Source: Pseudoxanthomonas dokdonensis (lineage in GTDB: Bacteria > Pseudomonadota > Gammaproteobacteria > Xanthomonadales > Xanthomonadaceae). From it: a stretch of 64,000 nt of DNA. Both the position numbers and the translations under genes were made by a program. Each line of letters begins with the position of its first letter. Position 1 is the first letter of the stretch. Positions 9,499 through 18,368 of this stretch are shown here, piece after piece. The notes beneath the pieces were generated by a model. That model did no database searches. It was not told the DNA's origin and was given only the letters and a program-made list of their open reading frames with translations. The DNA lies in NCBI RefSeq assembly GCF_001431405.1, contig NZ_LDJL01000004.1:62001-126000 (forward strand). The letters run 5' to 3'.

Positions 9499-10452
9499 GT
9501 GCGGAAACCTGTCTCGTTTGCGGTCATATTGCTGGTTCTGGCCGCTTGCAGCGATCCACCGCCGGTCTCACCTGTCCAATCCGGGCTGACCCAGGCTGAC
9601 TCGGTTGCCGCATCGGCAAAGGTCTCGGCGTCGACCGACCAGCGTGGCAATGGCTTGCCCTATGAAATCATCGGAAGCCAGGTCTGGGATGTACCGGACC
9701 CGGTATCGGGGCGGGACTACCAGGTGTTCGTGGCGTTGCCGGCATCGTATGCCGATGAGCCAGATCGTCGCTATCCGGTGATGTACGTTACCGATGCTGC
9801 CTATGCGTTTCCGCTGATCAAGCAGATCGCAAGGCGCTTGAATGGCGAGGGCCCGGCAATCGAGGAATTCATCCTGGTCGGACTGTCCTACGCCGTGGGC
9901 GAGGCGGGCATGCCGAGCCGGCGTCGGGACTACACGCCTACGCCAGCAGGCGCCAGCGGAGCGCCAGACGACGCGGTGCATGGACAGAGCGAGGCCTACA
10001 TTGCCTATCTGCGCGACAACGTCCTGCCGTTCGTGGCGAAGCGATTCCGGACCGATGAGCAGCAACGCCTGTTGCTCGGCCACTCCTACGGCGGATTGCT
10101 CGCCACTCAGGTCCTGTTGACGCAACCACGATTGTTCACCGGCTATGTGCTGGGCAGCCCCTCCTACTGGTACGACCATCGTGTCATGGAGCAGTTTGAA
10201 CAGCGCTATGCCGATGCGCATGACGATTTGCCCGCATCGGTCTATATCTATGTGGGCGAATACGAACAACGCAGGTTCGGCAAAACCTACGACATGGTGT
10301 CGGATGCCCGGCGCATGGCCAACAATCTGCGTTCACGCCGGTATCCATCGCTGCAGCTCCAGCTGGACGTGCTCGCTGACGAAGACCATCTCAGCGTGGC
10401 CCCCCGTGGTTTCACCCACGGGCTGAAGTACCTGCTGGGGGTCAAGCAGTAA
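9499..10452 (+). CDS. Alpha/beta-hydrolase esterase lipoprotein (putative esterase D-like family)
   Basis: 317 residues from GTG 9499. The N-terminus RKPVSFAVILLVLAAC is a lipoprotein signal with an LAAC lipobox, so the protein should be anchored in the envelope. The mature part has the esterase fold of PF00756 (Fes/IroE/EstD-like). YPVMYVTDAAYAF is the first strand region, GHSYGG at 194-199 carries nucleophile Ser196, and DEDH at 294-297 supplies the likely catalytic His297. Known relatives hydrolyse siderophore esters or other acyl esters; no siderophore gene is adjacent. An in-frame extension to 9394 exists, but the lipobox fixes the start. Transcribed ahead of the following exported protein (gap 62 bases). 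Confidence 0.85.
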   Translation: MRKPVSFAVILLVLAACSDPPPVSPVQSGLTQADSVAASAKVSASTDQRGNGLPYEIIGSQVWDVPDPVSGRDYQVFVALPASYADEPDRRYPVMYVTDAAYAFPLIKQIARRLNGEGPAIEEFILVGLSYAVGEAGMPSRRRDYTPTPAGASGAPDDAVHGQSEAYIAYLRDNVLPFVAKRFRTDEQQRLLLGHSYGGLLATQVLLTQPRLFTGYVLGSPSYWYDHRVMEQFEQRYADAHDDLPASVYIYVGEYEQRRFGKTYDMVSDARRMANNLRSRRYPSLQLQLDVLADEDHLSVAPRGFTHGLKYLLGVKQ

Positions 10453-10514
10453 CACCCATGCGCCGGCAGCCACGATCAGGTATGTCGTCGTGAGGCAAAA
10501 GATGGAGAGACGTC

Positions 10515-11150
10515 ATGGAAGTCAGGAAGATTGCTTTGTTGTGGGTTGCCGCGATGGCTTCAAGTGCTTTTGGAATGCAACCGCAACGTTCAGCTTTTCT
10601 CGAGTCGGTGCAGGACATTGACTTGGAAATAAAGTCGTATCAGAAAATGACCGGTGCGCCAGCGGATGTGGCAAGGATCGAGCTGGCGAAACAGGATCTA
10701 TTGCCAGAGGCGGAACTGGATGCCATCAGGGCCGAGTTCGATAGCAGATTCGCGGGTCTCTACTGGAGTGACTATCCGAACCAGGCAATCAATGTTCGAT
10801 TGACCGGACAGCAAAGCGTGGTTCCCAGAACGCTGACAACGGCAGCTGGGCCGGTGAAAGTAATCTTTTACACGGGTGCGGCAGAAACGCTACAGCAAAC
10901 GCGGCAGCGAATAGATGCGGCGATGGACGGGCTGGCTCAAGCATTGCCGGGGATGGAGGGTTATGGGATAGATCAAAGGACGGGCGTGGTCAATATCGAC
11001 ATCATTTCAGTCGATGGTGATGCTGTTGTCTATGAAGCTGAGAGGGCTGCCGTGGAAAAACTCCTGGGCGCGCCGGTGAAATTTACAGTTTCAGAGCGCT
11101 CGACAGAGCGAGAGTCGGGCATGATGGGTGGGGATGCACCTTCTGGTTGA
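10515..11150 (+). CDS. Exported protein resembling a protease pro-region, orphaned
   Basis: 211 residues with an N-terminal signal peptide (MEVRKIALLWVAAMASSAFG). The body (GLYWSDYPNQAINVRLTG, IDQRTGVVNIDIIS, LGAPVKF) resembles the N-terminal propeptide-like half of secreted chymotrypsin-fold (S1) peptidases common in Xanthomonadaceae, which are usually twice this length with a catalytic domain after it. Here the frame stops at 11150 without His/Asp/Ser motifs. Codon use is slightly more AT-rich than in its neighbours, which may reflect relaxed selection. It could be a free-standing inhibitor or chaperone-like protein, or the left-over front of a broken protease. A ribosome site (GGAGAGACGTC before ATG) is intact. 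Confidence 0.6.
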   Translation: MEVRKIALLWVAAMASSAFGMQPQRSAFLESVQDIDLEIKSYQKMTGAPADVARIELAKQDLLPEAELDAIRAEFDSRFAGLYWSDYPNQAINVRLTGQQSVVPRTLTTAAGPVKVIFYTGAAETLQQTRQRIDAAMDGLAQALPGMEGYGIDQRTGVVNIDIISVDGDAVVYEAERAAVEKLLGAPVKFTVSERSTERESGMMGGDAPSG

Positions 11151-11153
11151 AGC

Positions 11154-11524
11154 GTGGCCTTGTGGTGGGGTTCAACAGAATTATGGAGGTGGGGGTTTAG
11201 CGGCTGCACAGCAGGGTTACTGTCAAAGCCATTGCCGGGGACTGTGCGAGAGCGATTGTCATGCCCATCGATCGGGTCACCAGGGTCGGGCTGCAAATAC
11301 TCCAGGGCAGCTGCGATGCACGACGGCAGCATCCATGCAGATTCAACGAGTTGGAGCGCGCCCGGGAATAGCCGGCGACGCGGTTGTTTATCTGCCGCCG
11401 GAAGGAGACGTTTCGTTCGGGCAGTATCGACGCATGCTGGCTGCGGGTTCCGATGCTTGTGGGCATGAGGGTCGGTAATACCGGGTGGTTTCCCCTGCAA
11501 CCATCCATTGCCGCATCGCAGCAC
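11154..11524 (+). pseudogene. Possible decayed S1 peptidase domain
   Basis: No intact frame exists between the exported protein (ends 11150) and the thr leader (11639). Fragments that resemble S1 peptidase pieces appear in shifting frames: GCTAGLLS and a degenerate CAT-GCC-C stretch near 11260 where AGHCP would be expected, VTRVGLQILQGS from about 11277, and RVGARPGIAGDAVVY at about 11348-11392. These follow the order expected after the pro-region-like gene upstream. Each match is short and was judged by eye, so this is a suggestion only. The 488-base stretch 11151-11638 otherwise holds only a TTGACA hexamer at 11525, possibly part of the thr promoter. Confidence 0.3.
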
Positions 11525-11638
11525 TTGACAGGGCTGGCCGTCATCGTGTCATCTACGGGCATGCATACCACCGCCTACCAGCGAGCAGACCATTGCCAGC
11601 CGACGATTGCGTCGGCCGCTGCTGTGCGGGCAGGTTGC

Positions 11639-11701
11639 ATGACCACCATCATTACCACCATTACCCGGACTTCCCGGGTGCGGCTGGTTGTGTTCGCGTA
11701 A
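11639..11701 (+). CDS. thrL: thr operon leader peptide (ThrL-like)
   Basis: A 20-codon ORF, MTTIITTITRTSRVRLVVFA, lies 93 bases upstream of thrA. It has six Thr and three Ile codons, packed in the first eleven. This is the composition expected of a thrABC attenuator leader; the E. coli ThrL peptide is likewise a run of Thr and Ile. AGG lies six bases before the ATG. Ribosome stalling on uncharged tRNA-Thr or tRNA-Ile would report on the end products of the pathway. The call rests on composition, size and position, not on sequence identity with a known ThrL. Confidence 0.85.
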   Translation: MTTIITTITRTSRVRLVVFA

Positions 11702-11715
11702 CCACGCAGACCACG

Positions 11716-11743
11716 GCCCCGCACCCGAATCAGGATGCGGGGC
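11716..11743 (+). promoter_or_regulatory. Hairpin in the thrA leader (candidate attenuator structure)
   Basis: GCCCCGCA (11716-11723) pairs with TGCGGGGC (11736-11743), an 8-bp perfect stem starting 15 bases after the leader-peptide stop. GGCCCCGC (11715-11722) can instead pair with GCGGGGCC at 11764-11771, and GCCTCA/TGAGGC (11770-11775 and 11779-11784) forms a small hairpin close to the thrA start. The alternatives suggest RNA switching. No U-tract follows any of the stems, so control could act on translation or through Rho rather than by an intrinsic terminator. Confidence 0.5.
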
Positions 11744-11794
11744 GACCCCACCTGATGACGCGCGCGGGGCCTCACCCATGAGGCTCAAGGTTCC

Positions 11795-14287
11795 ATGTCG
11801 TCCAGCGCAGCAGAAGTCGAAAAACCGGTAGCAGTCACCGTCGTCCACAAGTTCGGCGGCACTTCGGTCGCCGATGCCGAACGCTATCGCCACGTCGCCC
11901 AGCTGCTGCTGGCGCGCGACGAGCAGACCCAGGTCACGGTGGTGTCGGCGATGAAAGGCGTTACCGATGCCTTGATCGAGGTCGCGCGCGGTGCCGCCGC
12001 CGACGATCAGGACTGGCGCGAGCGCTGGCATGCGCTGCGTGGCCGCCATCGTGGCGCCGCGGTCGCCCTGCTTGGCGAGCACGCCGGCCCGACCCTGGAA
12101 TGGCTGGAGGAACGCTTCCAGAACCTGTCCGAGGTACTCACCGCGCTGTCGGTGATTGGCGAACTGCCGCGCGAGGTACTGGACCGGGTGCAGGGCATGG
12201 GCGAGGTGTTTTCAGCGCAATTACTGGGCAATCACCTGAGCGTGCTTGGCGAGGATTGCGCGGTGCTGGACGCGCGCGAGGTGCTGGTGGTCGGCAGCAG
12301 TGACCTGGGTGTCGATGTCGATTGGCAGGCCAGCGCCGAGCGCCTGGCCCGTTGGCGCCAGCAGCATCCGCAGCAGCGCATCGTCGCCACCGGCTTTGTT
12401 GCCCGTGACCGCAACGACCGCATCACCACCCTGGGCCGCAATGGCAGCGATTACAGCGGGGCGATTTTCGCGGCGCTGTTCAATGCCCAGGAACTGCATA
12501 TCTGGACCGACGTCGATGGGGTGTTGTCGGCGGATCCACGGGTGGTGTCCGAAGCGGTGCAGTTGCAGACCCTGAGCTACGACGAAGCCTGCGAGCTGGC
12601 TTATTTCGGCGCCAAGGTGGTACACCCGCAGACGATGTCGCCGGCGATCGAGCGTGGCCTGCCGATCATCATCCGCAATACGTTCCAGCCGGATCATCCC
12701 GGCACCCGGATCAGCGCCGACAGCCAGGCCTCGGGGCCGGTCAAAGGTTTGACCCTGAGTCCGGATCTGGCGGTGCTCAATCTGGAAGGCACCGGCCTGA
12801 TGGGTGTGCCGGGTACTGCCGAACGGGTATTTGCCGCCTTGCGCGATGCGAGGGTGTCGGTGGTGATGATCTCGCAGGGTTCGTCCGAACACTCGATCTG
12901 CTGCGTGGTCCGCCAGGCTGAAGCGTCGCGCGCCCGTGATGCACTGCTGCATGCGTTCGCCCACGAATTGTCGATGGGCCAGATCCAGCGCGTGCAGCTG
13001 ACCTCCGATGTCAGCGTGCTGGCGGCGGTCGGTGACGGCATGGCCGGGCAACCGGGCGTGGCCGCACGCTTGTTCGAGTCACTGGGGCGGGCGCGGGTCA
13101 ATATCCTGGCCATCGCCCAGGGCTCTTCCGAGCGCAATATCTCGGTGGCGATCGACAGTGCCGACGCGACCAAGGCATTGCGTGCCGCGCATGCCGGTTT
13201 CTGGTTGTCGCCGCAGACGTTCTCGATCGGGGTGATTGGCCCGGGCAATGTCGGTGCGGCCTTCATTGAACAGTTGCGCGCCGCCCAGCCGCAGTTGCTG
13301 GACAAGGCCAATCTGGATCTGCGCCTGCGCGGCATTGCCTCCAGCACCCGCATGCTGCTGCGCGACCGCAACATCGGCGCCGACTGGAAGCAGGAGATGG
13401 CCAGCAGCAACAGCCAGGTCGATCTGGATGCATTTGCCGCGCACCTGCTGTCGGCGCACCTGCCGCATGCGGTAATCGTCGATTGCAGCGCCAGTCCGGC
13501 GGTGGCCGACCGCTACGCCGACTGGCTGGCAGCCGGCATCCACGTGGTCACTCCCAACAAGCAGGCCGGTGCCGGCGATCAACAGCGCTATGACGCGATC
13601 CGCGCGGCGGCGACCAGCAGCGGTGCGCGCTTCCGTTACGAGGCCACCGTATGTGCCGGCCTGCCGGTGATATCGACACTGCGTGACCTGTGCGATACCG
13701 GTGACCGCATCACCTCGATACAGGGCATTTTTTCCGGCACGCTGGCCTGGTTGTTCAATCGCTTCGACGGCAGCGTGCCGTTCTCGCGGCTAGTCACCGA
13801 TGCGCGTGGCATGGGCTATACCGAGCCGGATCCGCGTGATGATCTGTCCGGCACCGACGTTGCCCGCAAACTGGTGATCCTGGCCCGTGAGGCAGGGCGC
13901 GAGCTGACCCTGGACCAGGTCAAGGTCGAAAGCCTGGTCCCGGCCAGCCTGCAACAGGCCAGCGTCGATGATTTCATGGCCCGCCTGGATGAGGTCGATG
14001 CCGCGTTCGGCGAGCGGCTGGCCAACGCCAATGACAATGGACAAGTGCTGCGTTACGTCGCCCAACTCGACGCCGATGGCAATGCCAGCGTCGGCCTGGT
14101 GGCGATGGCGCGCAGCCATGCGTTCGCCAATCTGCGCGAAACCGACAATATCGTCCAGTTCACCACCCGCCGCTACTGCGATAATCCGCTGATCGTGCAA
14201 GGGCCGGGCGCCGGTCCTGAAGTCACCGCGGCAGGCGTGTTCGCGGATCTATTGCGAGTCGCCGCGGGGCGGGGGGCAAAGTTGTGA
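11795..14287 (+). CDS. thrA: Bifunctional aspartokinase / homoserine dehydrogenase I
   Basis: 830 residues (E. coli ThrA is 820). It catalyses the first and third steps from aspartate to threonine. The kinase domain begins at [16 protein letters not shown] (about 17-32). Paired ACT regulatory regions fall at about 320-460 ([38 protein letters not shown]). The dehydrogenase domain starts at about 475 with the NAD motif [13 protein letters not shown] and continues with THR/HSD motifs ([20 protein letters not shown]). It is first in the thrABC operon behind a Thr/Ile leader peptide and overlaps thrB by four bases. Confidence 0.97.
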   Translation: MSSSAAEVEKPVAVTVVHKFGGTSVADAERYRHVAQLLLARDEQTQVTVVSAMKGVTDALIEVARGAAADDQDWRERWHALRGRHRGAAVALLGEHAGPTLEWLEERFQNLSEVLTALSVIGELPREVLDRVQGMGEVFSAQLLGNHLSVLGEDCAVLDAREVLVVGSSDLGVDVDWQASAERLARWRQQHPQQRIVATGFVARDRNDRITTLGRNGSDYSGAIFAALFNAQELHIWTDVDGVLSADPRVVSEAVQLQTLSYDEACELAYFGAKVVHPQTMSPAIERGLPIIIRNTFQPDHPGTRISADSQASGPVKGLTLSPDLAVLNLEGTGLMGVPGTAERVFAALRDARVSVVMISQGSSEHSICCVVRQAEASRARDALLHAFAHELSMGQIQRVQLTSDVSVLAAVGDGMAGQPGVAARLFESLGRARVNILAIAQGSSERNISVAIDSADATKALRAAHAGFWLSPQTFSIGVIGPGNVGAAFIEQLRAAQPQLLDKANLDLRLRGIASSTRMLLRDRNIGADWKQEMASSNSQVDLDAFAAHLLSAHLPHAVIVDCSASPAVADRYADWLAAGIHVVTPNKQAGAGDQQRYDAIRAAATSSGARFRYEATVCAGLPVISTLRDLCDTGDRITSIQGIFSGTLAWLFNRFDGSVPFSRLVTDARGMGYTEPDPRDDLSGTDVARKLVILAREAGRELTLDQVKVESLVPASLQQASVDDFMARLDEVDAAFGERLANANDNGQVLRYVAQLDADGNASVGLVAMARSHAFANLRETDNIVQFTTRRYCDNPLIVQGPGAGPEVTAAGVFADLLRVAAGRGAKL

Positions 14288-15222
14288 GTGGAATGGAAGG
14301 AAAGCAGCAGGCGACCGCGTTCGCACCGGCCTCGGTCGGTAACGTCGGGGTCGGTTTCGATATCCTCGGCCATGTCATTGCGGGCGTGGGTGATCGGGTC
14401 AGCGTCAGCCGCAACAACAGCGGTCAGGTACGCATCACCGCCATTCGCGGCGCGACCGTGGATCTGCCGATGGATGCACCTGGCAATACCGCTGGCGCCG
14501 CCTTGATCGCGATGCGCGATGCGCTGGATCTGCCGTTCGGTTTTGACATCGAGATCGACAAGGGCATTCCGCTGGGATCTGGCATGGGCGGTTCGGCGGC
14601 TTCGTGCGTGGCCGCGCTGGTCGCCGCCAACGCGTTGCTGGACCAGCCGCTGTCACGCCAGGCGCTGTATCCGTTTGCACTGGTGGGCGAGGCCGTCGCC
14701 AGTGGCGGCCGCCACGGCGACAATCTGGGACCGATGCTGCTGGGTGGACTGGTGCTGGCCACCGCCGAGCAGCTGGTCAGCGTGCCGGTGCCGGACGCGT
14801 GGCACTGCGTGCTGGTGCACCCGGATGCGATCCTGGAGACCCGTCGCGCGCGCGCCGCACTGCAGGGCAGCTACGAGCTGAAGGAATTCGTCGCCCAGAG
14901 CGGCAACCTGGCGCTGGTGCTGGCCGGCTGTTATCGCGGTGATGCGGCGCTGGTACGTGCTGGCTTGAAAGATGTGCTGGTCGAGCCACGACGCTCGCCG
15001 CTGATCGCCGGCTTTGCCGCCACCCAGCAGGCGGCGCTGCAGGCCGGAGCGATGGGTTCGAGTATTTCCGGCGCCGGTCCCAGCCTGTTTGCCTGGTTCG
15101 AAACCCGCGCCCAGGCCGGGCACGCCGCGCCGTTGATGCAGGCCGCGTTCCAGCAGGCCGGTCTTGCCAGCCAGGCCTGGGTATCGCCGATCAATGCCGC
15201 CGCGGCGGAGGTGGTCTCGTGA
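14284..15222 (+). CDS. thrB: Homoserine kinase
   Basis: 312 residues, the normal size for GHMP-type homoserine kinase, which phosphorylates homoserine with ATP. The N-terminal [16 protein letters not shown] is the family opening. The ATP-binding GHMP loop [17 protein letters not shown] lies at about 96-112, and [14 protein letters not shown] near 258-272 is the third motif. The start GTG 14284 overlaps the thrA stop as GTGA; a further start at ATG 14293 is possible. The stop overlaps the thrC start. Confidence 0.97.
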   Translation: MSGMEGKQQATAFAPASVGNVGVGFDILGHVIAGVGDRVSVSRNNSGQVRITAIRGATVDLPMDAPGNTAGAALIAMRDALDLPFGFDIEIDKGIPLGSGMGGSAASCVAALVAANALLDQPLSRQALYPFALVGEAVASGGRHGDNLGPMLLGGLVLATAEQLVSVPVPDAWHCVLVHPDAILETRRARAALQGSYELKEFVAQSGNLALVLAGCYRGDAALVRAGLKDVLVEPRRSPLIAGFAATQQAALQAGAMGSSISGAGPSLFAWFETRAQAGHAAPLMQAAFQQAGLASQAWVSPINAAAAEVVS

Positions 15223-16511
15223 TGCAGTTCATCAGTACCCGCGATTCGTCGCCGGCGGTTGGCCTGGGTCAGGCGATCGCTGCCGGGCTGGCGCCCGACG
15301 GCGGCCTGTACGTGCCACGGCAGCTGCCGGCAAAGCGCCAGTTGCAGGCAGGCGACAGCCTGGCCGAGACCGCCAGCATGTTGCTGGCACCGTTCTTCGA
15401 AGGCGACAGTCTGGCGCCGCAGCTGGCGGAAATCTGCCGGCAGGCGTTCGATTTCCCGGTGCCGTTGCGGGTCTTGGCAACCCCGGATGATCACGTGCTG
15501 GAGTTGTTCCACGGGCCGACCGCGGCGTTCAAGGATGTCGGCGCGCGCTTTCTCGCCAACGCGCTCAGCCGCCTGCGCGCGCAGGACACCACGCCGCTGA
15601 CGATTGTCGTCGCCACCTCCGGCGACACCGGTGCCGCGGTGGCAGCGGCATTCCATCGCCAACCGGGATTGCGGGTAGTGGTGATGTATCCCGATGGCCG
15701 GGTATCGCCACGGCAGGCACACCAGTTGGGCTGTTTTGGTGACAACGTGGTGGCCTTGCGGGTTGCCGGCTCTTTCGACGACTGCCAGGCGATGGCCAAA
15801 CAGGCCCTGGCCGACCGCGCGTTGCAGGCGACGGTGCCATTGAGTTCGGCCAACAGCATCAGCCTCGGCCGGTTGCTGCCGCAGATGACCTATTACGCGC
15901 ATGCCGGCTTGCAGCATCATGCCAGCAGCGGCAACCTGCTCAATCTGGTGATTCCGACCGGCAACCTCGGCAACGCGCTGGCGGCGATCCTGGCCCGCGA
16001 GCTGGGTGTGCCGCTGGGGCAGATCGTACTGGCGACCAACGCCAACGATGTGCTGCCGCGATTTTTTGACGGCGGCGATTATTCGCCCGCCGCCAGCGTT
16101 GCCACCATCGCCAATGCGATGGATGTCGGCGCGCCGAGCAATTTCGAGCGCCTGCGCTGGCTGTACCGGGGCAACGACATGGCATTGCGCAAGGCGTTCC
16201 GCGCTTTCAGCGTCGATGATGCCACGATCCGGCAGACCATCGCCCGCCGCCATGCCGGGCATGGCGAAATGTTCTGCCCGCATACCGCCACCGCCGTGCA
16301 GGTGCTGGAGCAGTTGCGCGAGCAAGGGCAAGACGGCGACTGGGCAGTGGTTGCCACGGCCCACCCGGCCAAGTTTGAAAGCGTGGTCGAACCACTGATC
16401 GGAATGCCGCTGCAGGTGCCGACGGCACTCGCCGAACTGTTGGCACGTCCGGCACATGCGACCCCGGTGCCTGCCGACTACCAGGCGTTGAAGGAGCAAC
16501 TGCTGGCCTGA
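15222..16511 (+). CDS. thrC: Threonine synthase
   Basis: 429 residues. This PLP enzyme converts phosphohomoserine to threonine. N-terminal [13 protein letters not shown] and DGGLYVP are the usual opening. The PLP lysine is in HGPTAAFKDVG (Lys about 104), and the PLP phosphate and ring contacts (SGDTGAA; SANSISLGRLLPQ) are intact. ATG 15222 overlaps the thrB stop as TGATG. GTG 15219 is an in-frame alternative that is better spaced from GGAGG at 15207-15211. Last gene of the operon. Confidence 0.97.
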   Translation: MQFISTRDSSPAVGLGQAIAAGLAPDGGLYVPRQLPAKRQLQAGDSLAETASMLLAPFFEGDSLAPQLAEICRQAFDFPVPLRVLATPDDHVLELFHGPTAAFKDVGARFLANALSRLRAQDTTPLTIVVATSGDTGAAVAAAFHRQPGLRVVVMYPDGRVSPRQAHQLGCFGDNVVALRVAGSFDDCQAMAKQALADRALQATVPLSSANSISLGRLLPQMTYYAHAGLQHHASSGNLLNLVIPTGNLGNALAAILARELGVPLGQIVLATNANDVLPRFFDGGDYSPAASVATIANAMDVGAPSNFERLRWLYRGNDMALRKAFRAFSVDDATIRQTIARRHAGHGEMFCPHTATAVQVLEQLREQGQDGDWAVVATAHPAKFESVVEPLIGMPLQVPTALAELLARPAHATPVPADYQALKEQLLA

Positions 16512-16589
16512 TCGCTTGCGACTCCATCTGCTGTCGGCGGAGTAGCATGGCAACTACGCTTGCCGCTTGTCCCATCGGAGATCAGCACC

Positions 16590-17057
16590 ATGACCGCTGC
16601 CACGCAGACAGTTTCCATCAGCCTTGAACAGCAGCAGGATTACGCCTTCCTGGTGCGCTTCGACGGCACCACCATCGCCAACCTGATGACTGATGAGCCG
16701 GCGCCGCTGGGCGCCGGCGCCGGCCCCAATCCGACCCGGATGCTGGCGGTGGCGGTGGCCAACTGCCTCAGCGCCAGCCTGCTGTTCGCCATGCGCAAGT
16801 ACAAGAACCAGCCCGGGCCGCTGAAAACCCATGCCACCGCCACCCTGCAGGCCAATGATCACGGCCGGCTGCGGGTGGCGCATATCCAGGTCGACATCAA
16901 CCTTGCCGAGCCGGCGCAGTCGCACCAGACCCTGGAGCGGCTGCTCGGCCAGTTCGAGAATTTCTGCGTGGTGACCGAAAGCGTGCGCCAGGGGGTTGAT
17001 GTGAGCGTCAGCATCCGCGACTCGCAGGGCACCCTGCTGCACGGCAGCAGCGGCTGA
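16590..17057 (+). CDS. OsmC-family protein
   Basis: 155 residues. OsmC/Ohr proteins are thiol peroxidases that act on organic hydroperoxides. The two family cysteines are found in VANCLSASLLFAMRK (about 60-75) and ENFCVVTESVRQG (about 122-134), the helix and strand positions expected for the redox pair. The sequence lacks Ohr-specific features, so it belongs to the broader OsmC group of uncertain substrate. ATG 16590 is chosen because the fold starts there; an in-frame ATG 30 bases earlier is less well placed. Single gene between thrC and the LacI-type regulator. Confidence 0.85.
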   Translation: MTAATQTVSISLEQQQDYAFLVRFDGTTIANLMTDEPAPLGAGAGPNPTRMLAVAVANCLSASLLFAMRKYKNQPGPLKTHATATLQANDHGRLRVAHIQVDINLAEPAQSHQTLERLLGQFENFCVVTESVRQGVDVSVSIRDSQGTLLHGSSG

Positions 17058-17157
17058 GTCCAGTCACGCCGGTGACGGCGATGCCTGCGCTGCGCAGCTG
17101 CCGGGCAGGGCGCGGGCATGGCATTATCGTCGCCAGCAGGTACACAAGACCGAAGAC

Positions 17158-18195
17158 GTGATAGCGCCCATCAAAGGCAAGGCCACTTCCCTGGACATCG
17201 CCCATCTGGCGGGGGTGTCACAACCAACGGTGTCGCGCGCGCTGCGCGGCAGCCCGATGGTCAACGAGGAGACCCGCAAGCGGATCCAGGCCATCGCCGC
17301 CGAGCTCAACTACAAGGTCGACAAGAACGCCTCCAATCTGCGCCGCCAGCATTCGGGCACGATTGCCTTGCTGTTCTTCGAGGACCCGACCCCGGATGAC
17401 TCGCAGATCAATCCGTTTTTCCTGTCGATGCTGGGCTCGATTACCCGCGCCTGTGCGCTGCAGGGCTACGATCTGCTGATTTCTTTCCAGCAGCTGTCGA
17501 CCAACTGGCAAGCCGATTACGAAGACAGCAACAAGGCCGATGGTCTGATCCTGCTTGGCTACGGCGACTATCTGGAAGCCCAGCAACGGCTGCAGAAACT
17601 GGTCCGGCAGGGTACCCATTTCGTGCGTTGGGGCGCGGTGCTGCCGGACCAGCCGGGGGTGTCGATTGGCTGCGACAACCGCCAGGGCGGGGCCGACATC
17701 ACCCGTCACCTGCTGGAGCAGGGACGCCGCCGCATCGCCTTCATCGGCGATGCATCCAACCACTATCCGGAGTTCCTCGAGCGCTACCGCGGCTATGGCC
17801 AGGCGTTGCAGGAAGCCGGTATGCAGATCGACCCGCGGTTGCAGGTCGATGCCATCACCACCGAGCAGGCCGGTTACGACGCGGTCCTGCATCTGCTGGA
17901 TCAGCAAATCACATTCGACGCGCTGTTTGCCGCAAGTGACCTGATCGCGATCGGGGCGATGAAAGCCCTGCACGAGCGCGGTCTGGTGGTCCCGCAGCAG
18001 GTCGCGGTCGCCGGCTTCGATGACATCCCGATGGCCGGTTTCATCAGCCCGGGTCTGTCGACGGTGCAGCAGGACACCAAGCTGGCCGGCACGATGCTGG
18101 TCGAAACACTGCTGCGGCAGATCAACGGCGAGCCGGTCGAAAGCCGGGTATTGCCAGCCCGTCTGGTGCTGCGACGCTCCACCGGCATGGCCTGA
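17158..18195 (+). CDS. LacI-family transcriptional regulator
   Basis: 345 residues. The N-terminal helix-turn-helix (ATSLDIAHLAGVSQPTVSRAL, about 9-29) and hinge helix (NASNLRRQHSGTIAL) are canonical. The periplasmic-binding-like domain follows with the typical end FDDIPMAGFISPGLSTV. LacI regulators of this length bind a sugar-type ligand and a palindromic operator. Two identical palindromes in the maltodextrin locus 9-11 kb downstream are plausible targets, since no other LacI-type gene is in the window; this is inference. No such palindrome is seen in front of this gene itself. The start is GTG. Confidence 0.9.
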   Translation: MIAPIKGKATSLDIAHLAGVSQPTVSRALRGSPMVNEETRKRIQAIAAELNYKVDKNASNLRRQHSGTIALLFFEDPTPDDSQINPFFLSMLGSITRACALQGYDLLISFQQLSTNWQADYEDSNKADGLILLGYGDYLEAQQRLQKLVRQGTHFVRWGAVLPDQPGVSIGCDNRQGGADITRHLLEQGRRRIAFIGDASNHYPEFLERYRGYGQALQEAGMQIDPRLQVDAITTEQAGYDAVLHLLDQQITFDALFAASDLIAIGAMKALHERGLVVPQQVAVAGFDDIPMAGFISPGLSTVQQDTKLAGTMLVETLLRQINGEPVESRVLPARLVLRRSTGMA

Positions 18196-18254
18196 AGGCT
18201 GGCATCGCGTAACGGCAGTACGGCGAGGTATTGCTAGCTTCAGTGGCCGTCCGT

Positions 18255-18277
18255 AAAATAGGAATGATTCTTATTTT
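18255..18277 (+). promoter_or_regulatory. Fur box upstream of the siderophore receptor
   Basis: The 23-bp imperfect palindrome AAAATAGGAATGATTC-TTATTTT has arms that match the reverse complement at most positions and contains GAATGATTCTTATT, close to the Fur hexamer pattern (GATAAT). It stands out as AT-rich in GC-rich surroundings and lies 92 bases before the receptor ATG. This is consistent with iron repression of the whole 18.4-22.7 kb cluster. Confidence 0.7.
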
Positions 18278-18368
18278 CACGGTTGGCCGCGTTGCGTGGG
18301 CTGTCCCGGCATCGCCCGGCAGGCCTGCCGGCGAGCGGCGCAGTCGCTCACCAGAAGGTTTCCACCGC

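Noticed and set aside
11525-11554. TTGACA followed by TCATCT as the thrABC promoter
   Set aside because: The -35 hexamer is perfect, but no acceptable -10 element is found at 16-18 bases; kept only as a hint, not as a feature.
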